Assembly (NCBI RefSeq): GCF_011516635.5 | Contig: NZ_CP096255.1 | Location: forward strand, 9,745,501-9,809,500 | Direction of reading: 5' to 3' | DNA length: 64,000 nucleotides | Source: Bradyrhizobium barranii subsp. apii | GTDB taxonomy: Bacteria; Pseudomonadota; Alphaproteobacteria; Rhizobiales; Xanthobacteraceae | In this document: positions 52,652 through 60,991 of the stretch, piece after piece | How the letters are laid out: each line of letters opens with the position of its first letter | Position numbering within the stretch: the first letter of the stretch is position 1 | Notes under the pieces: generated by a model | Databases searched by the model: none | Told to the model about the DNA's origin: nothing | The model's input: only the letters and a program-made list of their open reading frames with translations | Translations under genes and position numbers: made by a program

Positions 52652-53653
52652 ATGGGCGCAAAGCCGAAACCAAGGACGGTTGTGATCGTGGCGCTGCCAG
52701 GGGTGCAGCTGCTCGATGTCGCAGGGCCGCTCGATGTGTTCGCCGAGGCGAACGTGCAGGCCGGCTATCCCGCCTATGCCTTGTTCGTGGCGGGCGCGGA
52801 GCCAGGGCCGATCCGCAGTTCCTCAGGCGTCCAGCTGATGCCCGACCGAATCGTCGACCGCGACTTCCAGGAGCCGATCGACACCTTGCTGGTGGCGGGA
52901 TGCCCGAACGCGGCCGAAGTCCCGGCGGACGGGAGCGTGATCGACTGGCTGCGCCGGCGGGCTTCGCGGACCCGCAGATTCGGCTCGGTGTGCAGCGGGG
53001 CCTTCTTCCTTGCCGCCGCCGGTCTGCTTGATGGCAGGCGGGTCACGACGCATTGGGCGGTCGCAGACATGCTGGCCAGCAAATTCCCGTCGGTCACCGT
53101 GGACAAGGATGCCATCTACGTCACCGACGGAAAGCTCCGCACGGCCGCCGGCGTGACCGCAGGGCTCGATCTGGCACTGGCCCTGGTCGAGGAAGATCTC
53201 GGGCGCGATACGGCCATGAAGGTCGCAAGCCAGCTCGTGATGTTCTTCAAGCGCGCGGGTGGGCAGATGCAGTTCACCCGCAAGGGCGAGGCTGTTCCCG
53301 CCGGCCGCGCCGCGCTGCAGGAGCTGCAGCGCTGGGTCGCCGCCAATCCCGGGCTCGACCACAGCGTTGCGAGCCTCGCGACGCGCATGGAGCTCAGCCC
53401 GAGGCACTTTGCACGGCTGTTCCGCGCCGAGGTCGGGGTCACGCCTGCGACCTGGGTCGAGGAAGCCCGCGTCAATGCGGCGAGGCGGCTGCTCGAGTTT
53501 GGCAATGAAGCCCCGAAGCAGGTGGCGCTCCATTGTGGATTCGCCGACGCCGATACGCTGCGTCGCGCGTTCAATCGTCACGTCGGCGTGACGCCCGCCG
53601 AGTATCGCAAGCGGTTTGCGCGAATCACGGAGGTTCCAGCTCGCCAACACTGA
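52652..53653 (+). CDS. GlxA-family transcriptional regulator (DJ-1/PfpI + AraC)
   Basis: A 333-residue regulator. The N-terminal half is a DJ-1/PfpI-like amidase domain (VVIVALPGVQLLDVAGPLDV, then the elbow FGSVCSGAFFLAAAGLLDG with a nucleophile-type Cys). The C-terminal half is an AraC double HTH (SVASLATRMELSPRHFARLF, then ALHCGFADADTLRRAFNRHV). It follows GGAGGA closely. It is divergent from the HD hydrolase gene, with about 104 bp between, and presumably controls it. The inducer is unknown. Confidence 0.92.
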   Translation: MGAKPKPRTVVIVALPGVQLLDVAGPLDVFAEANVQAGYPAYALFVAGAEPGPIRSSSGVQLMPDRIVDRDFQEPIDTLLVAGCPNAAEVPADGSVIDWLRRRASRTRRFGSVCSGAFFLAAAGLLDGRRVTTHWAVADMLASKFPSVTVDKDAIYVTDGKLRTAAGVTAGLDLALALVEEDLGRDTAMKVASQLVMFFKRAGGQMQFTRKGEAVPAGRAALQELQRWVAANPGLDHSVASLATRMELSPRHFARLFRAEVGVTPATWVEEARVNAARRLLEFGNEAPKQVALHCGFADADTLRRAFNRHVGVTPAEYRKRFARITEVPARQH

Positions 53654-53756
53654 GCCGGCTTCCGCGTCCAAATGGGCCGGCGGGGGCCGTCCAGCGAGGT
53701 GTGCGGGACCCACGGATACCCGCTTGCTTTCCCGACCTTTTGGCCCCAAATAGGGA

Positions 53757-53858
53757 CCGGGAGATTGGCGGTGGACGAGCCACTCGCCAACCGGGTCAGG
53801 TCCGGAAGGAAGCAGCCCTAACGAGGTCCGGATCGGGTCGCTCGTCAGTCTCCTACCT
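53757..53858 (+). ncRNA. ffs: Small bacterial signal recognition particle RNA (4.5S)
   Basis: The conserved SRP RNA domain IV core GGTCAGGTCCGGAAGGAAGC with AGCCCTAACG is present, with flanking GACGAGC and GCTCGTC arms that pair to extend the hairpin. The GGAA-type tetraloop region lies in the centre. A short CTGTTTTT tract (53858-53864) follows, consistent with termination. Its place just upstream of dnaX is the usual one in these bacteria. Exact ends are estimated. Confidence 0.93.
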
Positions 53859-53950
53859 GTTTTTCCGAGCGAATTGCGCCGGCGGGCTTCCCGCCAGCGC
53901 GCTCCTTTCCGCAAAAGCCGGGCGAAAGACATTCCATTGCGGATCGACCG

Positions 53951-55789
53951 ATGACCGACGCTGGCGCCCCTCCCAACCCCGACAGCGCCGGCCAGGCCAG
54001 CACGCCCTACCGGGTGCTGGCGCGCAAGTACCGGCCCTCCAGCTTCGACGACCTGATCGGCCAGGAGGCCGTGGTCCGCACCGTCTCGAACGCGTTCGAG
54101 ACCGGGCGCATTCCGCAGGCCTGGATCCTCACCGGCGTCCGCGGCGTCGGCAAGACCACCACTGCGCGTATTCTGGCCCGTGCGCTCAACTACGAGATGC
54201 CGGACGGATCGGTGAAGGGCCCGACCATCCACATGCCGACCCTGGGCGTGCATTGCCAGGCGATCATGGAAAGCCGGCACATGGACGTGCTGGAGATGGA
54301 CGCGGCCTCGCACACCGGCGTCGACGACGTCCGCCAGATCAATGACAGCGTGCGCTACGCGCCGGCCAGCGCCCGCTACAAGGTCTACATCATCGACGAA
54401 GTCCACATGCTGTCGACGGCGGCGTTCAACGCCTTCCTGAAGACGCTGGAGGAACCGCCGGAGCACGCCAAATTCGTGTTCGCGACCACCGAGATCCGCA
54501 AGGTTCCGGTCACGGTGCTGTCGCGCTGCCAGCGTTTTGACCTGCGCCGGGTCGAGGCCGACGTGCTGATGAAGCACCTCGCCAATATCGCGACCAAGGA
54601 AAACGTCGAGATCGAGCCGGAGGCGCTCGGCATCATCGCGCGTGCCGCGGAAGGCTCGGTGCGCGACTCTCTGTCGCTGCTCGACCAGGCGATCGCGCAC
54701 GCGGCAGGCACCGTGAAGGCGGATGCGGTCAGGCAGATGCTGGGACTCGCCGACCGCACCCGCGTCATCGACCTGTTCGATTCGCTGGCGCGCGGCGACA
54801 TCGCTGCCGCTTTCAAGGAGTTCCGCGACCAGTACGACGTCGGCGCCGATCCGATCGTCGTGCTGTCGGACCTCGCCGAGTTCGTCAATTTCGTCACCCG
54901 CGTGAAGATCGTGCCGGCGACCGCCGACAACGTCGCCTATGGCGAGACCGAGCGCGTGCGCGCGCGGGAGTTCGCCTCGAAGATCTCGATGCGCGTGCTG
55001 TCGCGGATGTGGCAGATGCTGCTCAAGGGCATCACCGAGGTGCAGGCCGCGACGCGCCCCGCAGCGGCTGCCGAGATGGTGCTGGTGCGCATCGCCTATG
55101 TCGCCGACCTGCCGACGCCGGACGAAGCGATCAAGATGCTGGAGCAGAACGGCGGCGGCTCGCCGGTCGTGGGCGGCGGAAGTGCCGCGCGCAGCGGCGC
55201 GCCAGGTGCGCCGGTGGCCTCCGCGGCGCCGGTTGCCTCGGCTGCACCCATGCGCGCACCGACTTCGTCACCGTCCGGGTTCGGTGGCGGCGCCGCCCGG
55301 CCGCAGATGGCGGCGCCCGCGCCGGATCCGCAAGGGGCCGCGCCCCAGCTGCGCATCACGAGCTTCACCCAGCTCGTCGCGGTCGCCGGGCAGAAGCGCG
55401 ATCTCATGACCAAGGCCGCGCTCGAAGGCGACATGCGCCTCGTCCGTTTCGAGGAGGGCCGGCTGGAAGTCGCGCTCGAGCCGAACGCCTCCAAGACCAT
55501 GATCTCAGAGCTCGCGCGAAAATTCGAGCTCTGGACCGGCCGGCGCTGGACCGTGATCGTCTCCAACGAGCAGGGCCAGCCGACGCTGCGTTCGCTGAAC
55601 CAGGCGGCGAAGCAGGAACATGCGCGCTCCGCCGAAGCCGATCCGCGCGTGCAGGAGGTGCTGTCGCGTTTTCCCGGTGCGAAGGTCGTCGAGGTCCGCA
55701 GGCTTGCCCCCGAGGCGCCGGAAACCAATATGAATGCGGACTATGGCAGTGACGATCCGCCCGATGGTTCCGACGGCGACGATCTCTAG
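53951..55789 (+). CDS. dnaX: DNA polymerase III subunit gamma/tau
   Basis: The 612-residue clamp-loader ATPase. The P-loop is GVRGVGKTTTARILARALNY, and Walker B is IIDEVHMLSTAAFNAFL with the sensor 1 region VFATTEIRKVP. The C-terminal part has a low-complexity Ala/Pro/Gly linker before the tau-type domain (ITSFTQLVAVAGQKRDLMTK). Near residues 90-102 the zinc module looks degenerate: the usual PCGVCxxC region reads TLGVHCQAI with only one Cys. The reading frame ends in a TAG that lies at the edge of a repeat. It is followed by ybaB and recR. Confidence 0.95.
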   Translation: MTDAGAPPNPDSAGQASTPYRVLARKYRPSSFDDLIGQEAVVRTVSNAFETGRIPQAWILTGVRGVGKTTTARILARALNYEMPDGSVKGPTIHMPTLGVHCQAIMESRHMDVLEMDAASHTGVDDVRQINDSVRYAPASARYKVYIIDEVHMLSTAAFNAFLKTLEEPPEHAKFVFATTEIRKVPVTVLSRCQRFDLRRVEADVLMKHLANIATKENVEIEPEALGIIARAAEGSVRDSLSLLDQAIAHAAGTVKADAVRQMLGLADRTRVIDLFDSLARGDIAAAFKEFRDQYDVGADPIVVLSDLAEFVNFVTRVKIVPATADNVAYGETERVRAREFASKISMRVLSRMWQMLLKGITEVQAATRPAAAAEMVLVRIAYVADLPTPDEAIKMLEQNGGGSPVVGGGSAARSGAPGAPVASAAPVASAAPMRAPTSSPSGFGGGAARPQMAAPAPDPQGAAPQLRITSFTQLVAVAGQKRDLMTKAALEGDMRLVRFEEGRLEVALEPNASKTMISELARKFELWTGRRWTVIVSNEQGQPTLRSLNQAAKQEHARSAEADPRVQEVLSRFPGAKVVEVRRLAPEAPETNMNADYGSDDPPDGSDGDDL

Positions 55790-55858
55790 AGCATGATCCG
55801 GACCCGAAGGGCCGCGTAGCGCAAAGTGTGAAGCGGTTTTCCGATTAGATCATGCTCA
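55788..55858. repeat. Palindromic repeat, GAGCATGATC...GATCATGCTC family
   Basis: GAGCATGATC (55789-55798) and GATCATGCTC (55848-55857) flank AAGTGTGAAGCGGTTTTCCG, a combination I recognise as a common Bradyrhizobium/Rhodopseudomonas intergenic repeat. It begins at the dnaX stop codon. Confidence 0.88.
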
Positions 55859-55912
55859 AACCAAGAGTTAAGGCGCGATGACGAGTCATCGCGCCAACCA
55901 AGGACAGCACCG

Positions 55913-56233
55913 ATGGTCGATATTTTCGGCATGATGAAGCAGGCGCAGCAGCTGCAATCCAAGATGCAGGAGATGCAGGATCAGCTCTCCAACGTCGAGG
56001 TCGAAGGCATTTCCGGCGGCGGTCTCGTCGCCGTGCGCATGACCGCGAAGATGGACGTGAAGGGCATCAAGATCGATCCCTCGCTGATGAAGCCGGAAGA
56101 GCGCGAGGTGCTCGAGGACCTGCTCGTCACCGCCCTCGGCGATGCCCGCCGCAAGGCCGAGACGGCCGTGCAGGAGAAGATGCAGGCGCTCACGGGCGGG
56201 CTCAGCCTGCCGCCGGGTATGTTCGGCCAATAA
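55913..56233 (+). CDS. YbaB/EbfC family nucleoid-associated protein
   Basis: A 106-residue homodimeric DNA-binding protein. The tweezer-like helix is visible as FGMMKQAQQLQSKMQEMQDQ, followed by VEGISGGGLVAVRMTAK and the conserved PSLMKPEEREVLEDLLVTAL. It sits between dnaX and recR, the canonical position in many bacteria. The stop and recR start are separated by only 1 bp, so the two are co-translated. Confidence 0.95.
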   Translation: MVDIFGMMKQAQQLQSKMQEMQDQLSNVEVEGISGGGLVAVRMTAKMDVKGIKIDPSLMKPEEREVLEDLLVTALGDARRKAETAVQEKMQALTGGLSLPPGMFGQ

Positions 56234-56234
56234 G

Positions 56235-56837
56235 ATGGGTTCGGTTGCAGGTCCCGAAATCGAGCGGCTGGTCCAGCTCCTCGCACGGCTGCCGGGCTTG
56301 GGCCCGCGCTCCGCGCGGCGCGCGGCGCTGCATTTGATCAAGAAGCGCGAAGCGCTGATGATGCCGCTGTCCTCGGCCCTGCAGGTCGCGCTCGACAAGG
56401 TCCAGGTCTGCAAGACCTGCGGCAACATCGACACGCAAAATCCCTGCACGGTCTGTACCGATCCGAAACGCGATGATGCAATCATCGTCGTCGTCGCCGA
56501 TGTCGCCGATCTCTGGGCGCTGGAACGGGCCAATGCGACCCAGGGGCGCTATCATGTGCTCGGCGCGACATTGTCGCCGCTCGACGGTGTCGGGCCGCAG
56601 GACCTCACCATCGACGCGCTGGTGGCGCGCGCGCATGCTGCCGAGGTGCACGAGATCATCCTGGCGCTGAACGCGACGGTCGACGGCCAGACCACGGCGC
56701 ACTACATCACCGACCTGCTTCAGGATGCCAACGTAAAAGTAACCCGGCTGGCCCATGGTGTGCCGGTCGGTGGCGAGCTTGATTATCTCGACGAAGGTAC
56801 GCTATCGGCCGCGATGCGGCAGCGGACCTTGTTCTAG
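56235..56837 (+). CDS. recR: Recombination mediator protein RecR
   Basis: A 200-residue recombination mediator that with RecF/RecO loads RecA at gaps. The HhH segment is LARLPGLGPRSARRAALHLI, and the zinc finger is CKTCGNIDTQNPCTVCTD (four Cys). The Toprim domain includes IIVVVADVADLWALE and the C-terminal ARGVPVGGELDYLDE-like region, read here as LAHGVPVGGELDYLDEGTL. ATG 56235 is set by the ybaB stop. Its length matches the family. Confidence 0.95.
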   Translation: MGSVAGPEIERLVQLLARLPGLGPRSARRAALHLIKKREALMMPLSSALQVALDKVQVCKTCGNIDTQNPCTVCTDPKRDDAIIVVVADVADLWALERANATQGRYHVLGATLSPLDGVGPQDLTIDALVARAHAAEVHEIILALNATVDGQTTAHYITDLLQDANVKVTRLAHGVPVGGELDYLDEGTLSAAMRQRTLF

Positions 56838-56863
56838 CCATCCAGACTTACGGAACGGACGAC

Positions 56864-57301
56864 ATGACGAAACTTTTCGCCACACGATCGGCTTTGGTCG
56901 CGACGATGATAATGCTGGCGACCCCGGCCATCTCCGCGGAGCAGGACGACGGCGCGCCGCCGCCGCCGAAGCCCGGCAAGCCAATCAGTGCCGGCGAGGT
57001 GCTCTCGGGCGAGTTGAACGCAATGAAGGTGCGCGACATCAAGAACGCCGGCAAGCGGATTGCGATGTACCAGATCACCTCCGAGCCGCGTCGACTGCCG
57101 GCGCCGAACGGGCTGTGCAATCTCGAGACCGGTCCAGAGACGTTCCAGCTCGTCACTTCGAGCGACGCGCAGGCCACGCAGCTGAAATCGTTCGTCGGCA
57201 AGGCGATCTCGGTCAAGGTCGACGAAGTCGCCTGCGCCAGCGATCCAGGCCAGATGAGCGAAGCTGTGATCACGAAGTGGAGCTTGATCAAGAAGCAGTA
57301 G
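56864..57301 (+). CDS. Hypothetical exported protein
   Basis: A 145-residue protein with a signal peptide (ALVATMIMLATPAISA) and a Pro-rich start of the mature part (GAPPPPKPGKP). The rest, with QITSEPRRLPAPNGLCNLET and a second Cys in VDEVACASDPG, could hold one disulfide. I do not recognise a family. It lies 26 bp after recR, possibly co-transcribed. The function is unknown. Confidence 0.75.
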   Translation: MTKLFATRSALVATMIMLATPAISAEQDDGAPPPPKPGKPISAGEVLSGELNAMKVRDIKNAGKRIAMYQITSEPRRLPAPNGLCNLETGPETFQLVTSSDAQATQLKSFVGKAISVKVDEVACASDPGQMSEAVITKWSLIKKQ

Positions 57302-57325
57302 GGGGCGCGGCTCCAGCCGAGCTAC

Positions 57326-57417
57326 CGTAGGGTGGGCAAAGGCGCAAAGCGCCGTGCCCACCATTCTCCCGGCGACGATTCAGGTGGTGGGCGCGCTTCG
57401 CTTTGCCCACCCTACGG
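57326..57417. repeat. Inverted repeat, GTAGGGTGGGCAAAGGCGCA family
   Basis: CCGTAGGGTGGGCAAAGGCG and GCTTCGCTTTGCCCACCCTA with CGG form a long near-perfect stem, with a second inner pair GTGCCCACC and GGTGGGC. It lies at the convergent junction between the hypothetical gene and ampG. A sister copy is at 10426. Confidence 0.92.
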
Positions 57418-57443
57418 CATCGCGGGCGTAGCGCGTGCCGAGT

Positions 57444-58808
57444 TTACACCCTTACCGGCCCCAGCGTCTCGAAATGCCCGCGCTTCTGCAGCCAGGCCAG
57501 CAGCACAAGGCTCGGGATCGCCACCAGCACGCAGATCACGAAGAACAGTGGCCAGCCGGTCGTGTCCGCCACGAAGCCCGCACTCGCTGACAGATATGTG
57601 CGCCCGACTGCGGCGAGCGCGGTGAGCAGCGCGTATTGCGTCGCCGTGTGCAGCGGATTCTGGCACAGCGCGGAGAGATAGGCGACGAAGATCACGGTGC
57701 CGATGGCGCTGGTAAAGTTCTCGCAGGTGATGGCAAAGGCCAGCGCCCATTGGCTGGTGCCGACGAAGGCCAGCCAGGAGAAGGAGAGATTGGCGAGCGC
57801 TTGCACCACGCCGCCGATCCACAGGCTGGTCGCCAGCGAATAGCGCCGCGCGAGGAAGCCGCCGGCAAAGCCGCCGATCAGCGTTGCCGCGAGGCCGACG
57901 CCCTTCACGATCGCCGCATAATCGTTGCGGGAAAATCCGAGGTCGATCACGAACGGCGCGGTCATCGTGCCGGAGAAGGCATCGGTGAACTTGAACAGCA
58001 CGACGAAGGCGAGCGCGGCGAGCGCGTCCTTGCGCGACAGGAATTCCGAGAAGGCCCCGATCGCCGCGTGCAGCACGCGCGCGAACGCCGTCTCGGTTTG
58101 TGTCGCAGCTTCCGCCCGCACCGATTGCTCGGGCTCGGTCGCGGCCAGCGCGGTGATCGTGCCGATCAGCACCATCGCCGCCATCACCACGTAGCCCCAC
58201 ATCCAGGCCGACGCGCGCGGAATGCCGGTACCCTCGAAGCCGGACACGATGAACAGCGCGCCCGCGGTCGAGACCAGCATGCCGATGCGATAGGCCGCGA
58301 CATAGGAAGCCATTCCGGCGGCCTGCTCGCTCTCCGGCAGGCTCTCGACGCGGAAGGCGTCGACCACGATGTCCTGCGTCGAGGACGTCGTCGCGACCAG
58401 CAGCGCGCCGAGCGCGACGTAGAACGGCGAGCGCGCGGGATCGGTGAGTGCCAGCAGCAGGATCGCGATGATCAGCAGCAATTGCGAGAACAGCAGCCAG
58501 CCGCGCCGCCGCCCGAATGCGCGCGTGAACAGCGGCACATGCAGCGCATCCACCAGCGGCGCCCACAGGAATTTCAGCGTGTAGGGCGTGCCGACCAGCG
58601 CAAACAGCCCGATGGTCTTGAGGTCGACCCCGGCCTCGCGCATCCACACCAGCAGCGTCGAGCCCGACAGCGCCAGCGGCAGCCCGGACGAGAAGCCGAG
58701 GAACAGCACGATCAGCACCCGCGGTTGCAGGTACACGGCCAGGCCATCGCGCCAGGACGTGGGGGCCGTGTCGGGGCTGGCAGGGGAGGTCGCGTCGGGT
58801 GCGGTCAT
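57444..58808 (-). CDS. ampG: AmpG family muropeptide permease
   Basis: A 454-residue major facilitator protein that imports anhydro-muropeptides for peptidoglycan recycling. The start VLIVLFLGFSSGLPLALSGS is the AmpG hallmark, followed by LLVWMREAGVDLKTIGLFAL and TPYTLKFLWAPLVDALHVPL. About twelve hydrophobic helices are visible. AmpG activity can influence beta-lactamase induction via AmpR in other bacteria; no ampC or ampR is in the window. Confidence 0.92.
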   Translation of the reverse strand: MTAPDATSPASPDTAPTSWRDGLAVYLQPRVLIVLFLGFSSGLPLALSGSTLLVWMREAGVDLKTIGLFALVGTPYTLKFLWAPLVDALHVPLFTRAFGRRRGWLLFSQLLLIIAILLLALTDPARSPFYVALGALLVATTSSTQDIVVDAFRVESLPESEQAAGMASYVAAYRIGMLVSTAGALFIVSGFEGTGIPRASAWMWGYVVMAAMVLIGTITALAATEPEQSVRAEAATQTETAFARVLHAAIGAFSEFLSRKDALAALAFVVLFKFTDAFSGTMTAPFVIDLGFSRNDYAAIVKGVGLAATLIGGFAGGFLARRYSLATSLWIGGVVQALANLSFSWLAFVGTSQWALAFAITCENFTSAIGTVIFVAYLSALCQNPLHTATQYALLTALAAVGRTYLSASAGFVADTTGWPLFFVICVLVAIPSLVLLAWLQKRGHFETLGPVRV

Positions 58809-58847
58809 GGGGAGGTGTTAGCAGATTCTGGCTGCCACAAGTGAGGC

Positions 58848-58877
58848 GTCGTCGCCCGGTCAAGCCGGGCGACGACA
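58848..58877. repeat. Short palindrome CGTCGTCGCCCGGT...GGGCGACGAC
   Basis: GTCGTCGCCCGG, TCAAG loop, CCGGGCGACGAC forms a perfect 12-bp stem. It is the CCCGGTCAAGCCGGGC core of larger repeats seen at 30365, 34576 and 42250, now alone between the ampG start and the rmuC stop. Confidence 0.88.
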
Positions 58878-58891
58878 GTGTGCCTCAAAAC

Positions 58892-60091
58892 TCACTCCCC
58901 CGCCTGGAGCTTCCTCGGGAACAGCTCCGCGGCTCCGGTTGCCACCAGATGCGGCCCCTCCGGCGCATCGGTCTTGCTGAAATCGAGCTCCTCGATTCGC
59001 CCGGCGCGCTTCTCGATCTTGTCGGCGGAGATCAGCACCTGCCGCACGTCCTCGTTGGCGTCGGCAAAATGCTTCTGCAATTTCAGCACGCGGTCGCGCA
59101 GGCGGCCCAAATCGTCGCCGAGCTTGATCACCTCGGTGCGGATCTGGTCGGCGGCGTCGCGCATGCGCGCGTCCTTCATGATTTGCTGCATCACCTGGAT
59201 CGCGAGCATCAGCAGCGAAGGCGACACCAGCACGACACGGGCGCGATAGGCCTTCTGGATCACGTCGTCGAAACCGTCGTGGATCTCGGCGTAGACCGAT
59301 TCCGACGGTACGAACATCAGCGCCATCTCCTGGGTCTCGCCGGCGACGAGATATTTATCGGCGATGTCGCTGACATGCTTCATCACGTCGCCGCGCAGCC
59401 GCTGCGTGGCGATGCGCTTCTCCTCGTCGGTGCGCGCATCGTGCAGCGCGGTCATCGCCTCCAGCGGAAACTTTGCGTCGATGCAGAGCGGCCGCTGGTC
59501 GGGCAGGAACACCACGCAATCCGGCCGCTTTCCCGTCGAGAGCGTGAACTGGAACTCGTAGGCGCCCTTCGGCAAGCCGTCCTGGACGATCGCCTCCATC
59601 CTTGCCTGGCCGAAGGCGCCGCGCGACTGCTTGTTGGCGAGCACGTCGCGCAGGGTTGTCACCTGCGTGGTGAGGTCGGTGAGGTTCTTGTGCGCGTTGT
59701 CGATGATGCCGAGCCGCTCGTGCAGGGCGCGCAGGCTCTCCATCGTGTTGCGGGTCGAGTGTTCCATGGACTGGCCGACCCGATGGGTCACCGAATCCAG
59801 CCGCTCGTTGACCGCGCGCGCCATGTCGGCCTGGCGGCCGGCCAGCGCCTGGGTTATGGCGTCGGCTCGGCCGGCAGCTTCGCTCTGGGCGTGCAGCACC
59901 TGGCTGAGGCGCTCCTCGAGCTCGTCGGCGCGGATGGCATTGGCCATGGCGAGTTCCGCGCCCCGCCGCCCGGATCGCGCGATCACGACCGCGATCACCA
60001 CCAGCAGGATGACGACGAGGGCGCCGAAGCCGATCAGCGCATCGATCGTGCGGACCGGCCAGTCGCCAGCCAGGAAAATGATCTCGTTCAT
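58892..60091 (-). CDS. rmuC: DNA recombination protein RmuC
   Basis: A 399-residue protein with an N-terminal transmembrane helix (DALIGFGALVVILLVVIAVV), then a long coiled coil (ADELEERLSQVLHAQSEAAG onward), and the RmuC nuclease-like domain (KRPDCVVFLPDQRPLCIDAK, then LMFVPSESVYAEIHDGFDDV). RmuC limits inversions at short inverted repeats, which may matter in a genome rich in such repeats; that link is speculative. It is divergent from def over a promoter region with CtrA-like sites. Confidence 0.94.
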   Translation of the reverse strand: MNEIIFLAGDWPVRTIDALIGFGALVVILLVVIAVVIARSGRRGAELAMANAIRADELEERLSQVLHAQSEAAGRADAITQALAGRQADMARAVNERLDSVTHRVGQSMEHSTRNTMESLRALHERLGIIDNAHKNLTDLTTQVTTLRDVLANKQSRGAFGQARMEAIVQDGLPKGAYEFQFTLSTGKRPDCVVFLPDQRPLCIDAKFPLEAMTALHDARTDEEKRIATQRLRGDVMKHVSDIADKYLVAGETQEMALMFVPSESVYAEIHDGFDDVIQKAYRARVVLVSPSLLMLAIQVMQQIMKDARMRDAADQIRTEVIKLGDDLGRLRDRVLKLQKHFADANEDVRQVLISADKIEKRAGRIEELDFSKTDAPEGPHLVATGAAELFPRKLQAGE

Positions 60092-60143
60092 GGCGGCCCT
60101 TGTAGCCGATTCGACACCCTCCGCGAACGAATAGCGAACGCTT

Positions 60144-60209
60144 ATGGTTAATAGCCCCTAATTTTTATGGTTAACGAAACCTGAAGTTCTATGGTTAGCG
60201 GAGGGTTAA
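60144..60209. promoter_or_regulatory. Cluster of CtrA-like binding motifs between rmuC and def
   Basis: ATGGTTAA occurs at 60144-60151 and 60167-60174; its complement TTAACCAT is the CtrA half-site motif. ATGGTTAG follows at 60191-60198, and TTAG-N7-TTAA (60195-60209) matches TTAA-N7-TTAA at seven of eight positions. The three copies are spaced 23 and 24 bp. They occupy the 170-bp gap of the divergent pair. Confidence 0.55.
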
Positions 60210-60261
60210 CGGAGTTCCTCGCCGCATTGACCGCATCCGGCATGCGGCTTAAATCGCGGCC

Positions 60262-60786
60262 ATGGCCCTCAGAGAAATCATCATCCTGCCCGACAAGCAG
60301 CTGCGTCTGGTCTCCAAGCCGATCGAGAAGGTCACGACGGAGATCCGCAAGCTTGCCGACGACATGTTCGAGACCATGTACGACGCGCCCGGCATCGGGC
60401 TCGCGGCGATCCAGATCGCGCAGCCCTTGCGGCTGATCACCATGGACCTCGCCAAGCCTGACCCGGACGGCGAGACAAAGCCGGAGCCGCGTGTCTTCAT
60501 CAACCCTGAAATTATCGCCTCCTCCGAGGATCTGTCGGTCTACGAGGAAGGCTGCCTCTCGATCCCCGAATATTACGAGGAGGTCGAAAGGCCTGCGAAG
60601 GTGCGCGTGCGCTTCACCGACCTCGACGGCAAGGTGCACGAGGAGGACGCCGAAGGCCTCTACGCCACCTGCATCCAGCACGAGATCGACCATCTCAACG
60701 GCGTGCTGTTCGTCGACTATCTGTCAAAACTCAAGCGCGACCGCGTGATCAAGAAGTTCGAGAAAGCCGCCAAGCGCGCGGAGTAA
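60262..60786 (+). CDS. def: Peptide deformylase
   Basis: A 174-residue metalloenzyme that removes the N-formyl group from nascent proteins. Motif 1 is GIGLAAIQIAQP, motif 2 is EEGCLSIPEYY with the metal-binding Cys, and motif 3 is CIQHEIDHLNGVLF with two metal-binding His and the catalytic Glu. All are intact. It is followed by fmt, the formylating partner, after a repeat element, and by truA. Confidence 0.96.
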   Translation: MALREIIILPDKQLRLVSKPIEKVTTEIRKLADDMFETMYDAPGIGLAAIQIAQPLRLITMDLAKPDPDGETKPEPRVFINPEIIASSEDLSVYEEGCLSIPEYYEEVERPAKVRVRFTDLDGKVHEEDAEGLYATCIQHEIDHLNGVLFVDYLSKLKRDRVIKKFEKAAKRAE

Positions 60787-60828
60787 GTCATTTGTAAGCA
60801 CCGGTGCTGCCGCGAACTCCCATGCGCT

Positions 60829-60973
60829 CCCTCCCCCCTTGCGGGGGAGGGCGGGGGAGAGGGGTAGCCCAGGCGGAAGTCTAACCGGGGCGAAGAACTG
60901 GTCCGCGCTCATACCGAGAGAGCGCGTCGTGTGGCACCCCTCTCCCTAGCCCTCCCCCGCAAGGGGGGAGGGA
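60829..60973. repeat. Inverted repeat, CTCCCTCCCCCCTTGCGGGG family
   Basis: GCTCCCTCCCCCCTTGCGGG with GGAGGGCGGGGGAGAGGGG is mirrored by CCCCTCTCCCTAGCCCTCCC with CCGCAAGGGGGGAGGGA. It fills the gap between def and fmt. Confidence 0.9.
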
Positions 60974-60991
60974 ACATACCGAGTCCTTGTC

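Noticed and set aside
52823..54700. A 625-residue open frame on the minus strand across the GlxA regulator, SRP RNA and dnaX
   Set aside because: It covers a conserved RNA and two well-supported genes, and its composition is that of an antisense shadow.
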